5,152 bases of DNA from an uncultured Clostridia bacterium. GTDB taxonomy: Bacteria; Bacillota; Clostridia; Oscillospirales; Ruminococcaceae. The stretch spans positions 1-5,152 of the forward strand of contig CALMXN010000354.1 of assembly GCA_937871145.1 (NCBI GenBank), read 5' to 3'. Shown piece by piece: positions 4,649 through 5,152 of this stretch. Both the position numbers and the translations under genes were made by a program. The notes beneath the pieces are model-generated. The model made no database searches. It was not told the DNA's origin and worked only from the letters and a program-made list of their open reading frames with translations. Each line of letters starts with the position of its first letter. Within the stretch, counting starts at the first letter, position 1.

Positions 4649-5152
4649 ATGATTGAATTAAGCAAAAAATCGAATTTACTTGAACAGGACCCATACAAGT
4701 ACACAATTCAGGATGTTGAGGAACCTAATCTGTTCAGGGATTTATATCCTTATAGTGAAGTTCCGAAGACTCCGTTCAATTTCAGGAAGGTACCTATTAA
4801 TACTCCTGAAAATATATGGATAACAGACACAACCTTCCGTGACGGTCAGCAGTCACAGTCCCCATATTCGTCAAAACAGATTGTTGATATATTTGATTTG
4901 TTACACAGGCTTAGCGGGCCAAACGGAATTGTAAGACAGACTGAATTTTTCGTTTATAGCAAAAAAGACAGGGAAGCTTTGGATAAATGTTTAGAGCGTG
5001 GATATAAATTCCCTGAAATCACAACATGGATAAGAGCAACAAAAAGTGACTTCAAACTTGTGAAAGATATTGGAATCAAAGAAACAGGCATTTTGGTTTC
5101 CTGCTCTGACTATCATATTTTCAAAAAGCTTAATATGACAAGAAAGCAGGCT
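4649..5152 (+). CDS. DRE-TIM metallolyase (isopropylmalate/homocitrate/Re-citrate synthase-like), N-terminal part
   Basis: The first 168 codons of an enzyme of the pyruvate carboxyltransferase (HMGL-like) domain family are present; the frame is open at the right edge. These TIM-barrel enzymes join acetyl-CoA to a 2-oxo acid using a divalent metal. The signature IWITDTTFRDGQQ (56-68) holds the catalytic Arg64 and the metal-ligand Asp65 of the RDxQ motif. It is followed by IVRQTEFFVYSKKDREALDKCLERGYKFPEITTWIRA and ETGILVSCSDYHIFKKL. A 55-residue leader before the barrel (YTIQDVEEPNLFRDLYPYSEVPKTPF at 18-43) marks a clostridial subgroup commonly labelled 2-isopropylmalate synthase. It lacks leucine-operon neighbours here, and the same superfamily contains the Re-face citrate synthase of anaerobes, so the substrate is uncertain. 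AGGTGA (4638-4643) is five bases before the ATG. Confidence 0.85.
   Translation, partial: MIELSKKSNLLEQDPYKYTIQDVEEPNLFRDLYPYSEVPKTPFNFRKVPINTPENIWITDTTFRDGQQSQSPYSSKQIVDIFDLLHRLSGPNGIVRQTEFFVYSKKDREALDKCLERGYKFPEITTWIRATKSDFKLVKDIGIKETGILVSCSDYHIFKKLNMTRKQA

Noticed and set aside
4468..4704. Minus-strand open frame of 78 codons in the divergent intergenic region
   Set aside because: It overlaps the plus-strand promoter and the start of the DRE-TIM gene, has low-complexity hydrophobic content from AT-rich DNA, and has no ribosome binding site.

Overview
The window is AT-rich and has the short intergenic gaps, A/T-rich promoters and strong GGAGG-type ribosome binding sites of a low-GC Firmicute. 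The protein variants look most like anaerobic Clostridia of the Ruminococcus/Oscillospiraceae or Lachnospiraceae type. These are the clostridial-type metal-binding lipoprotein, the DRE-TIM protein with a long N-terminal leader, and a secG next to an RNase R gene. This placement comes from recalled family resemblance, not from a database search.

Layout from left to right. On the minus strand, 1-1011 is the N-terminal 337 codons of RNase R (rnr), cut by the left edge. Upstream of it lies an intergenic strip with a terminator-like hairpin (1094-1121) and a weak candidate rnr promoter. secG follows (1135-1377, minus) with its own strong extended -10 promoter. Next is a tightly packed four-gene minus-strand operon, in transcription order: Fur-family repressor (3921-4346, TTG start), metal-binding lipoprotein (2982-3917), ABC ATPase (2263-2982) and ABC-3 membrane permease (1464-2282). 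Its genes are 3 nt apart or overlap by 1 and 20 nt. From 4649 to the right edge, on the plus strand, is the N-terminal part of a DRE-TIM metallolyase related to isopropylmalate, homocitrate and Re-citrate synthases. It is driven divergently from its own TTGACA/TATAAT promoter.

The operon reads as a self-contained high-affinity zinc uptake unit. The lipoprotein captures metal outside the membrane, the permease and ATPase import it, and the Fur-family protein (most likely Zur-type) senses it. A near-perfect TTGACA-17-TAAAAT promoter precedes the regulator, and an AT-rich nested palindrome sits on the predicted transcription start. This suggests that the regulator represses its own operon when metal is sufficient. 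secG and rnr are housekeeping genes for protein export and RNA turnover.

I see no mobile element, CRISPR array, tRNA or rRNA. Nothing in the window looks like a wholly new system. The points worth checking are the operator architecture, the variant metal ligands of the lipoprotein, an unexplained terminator-like hairpin in the divergent intergenic region, and a palindrome over the start site of the DRE-TIM gene.
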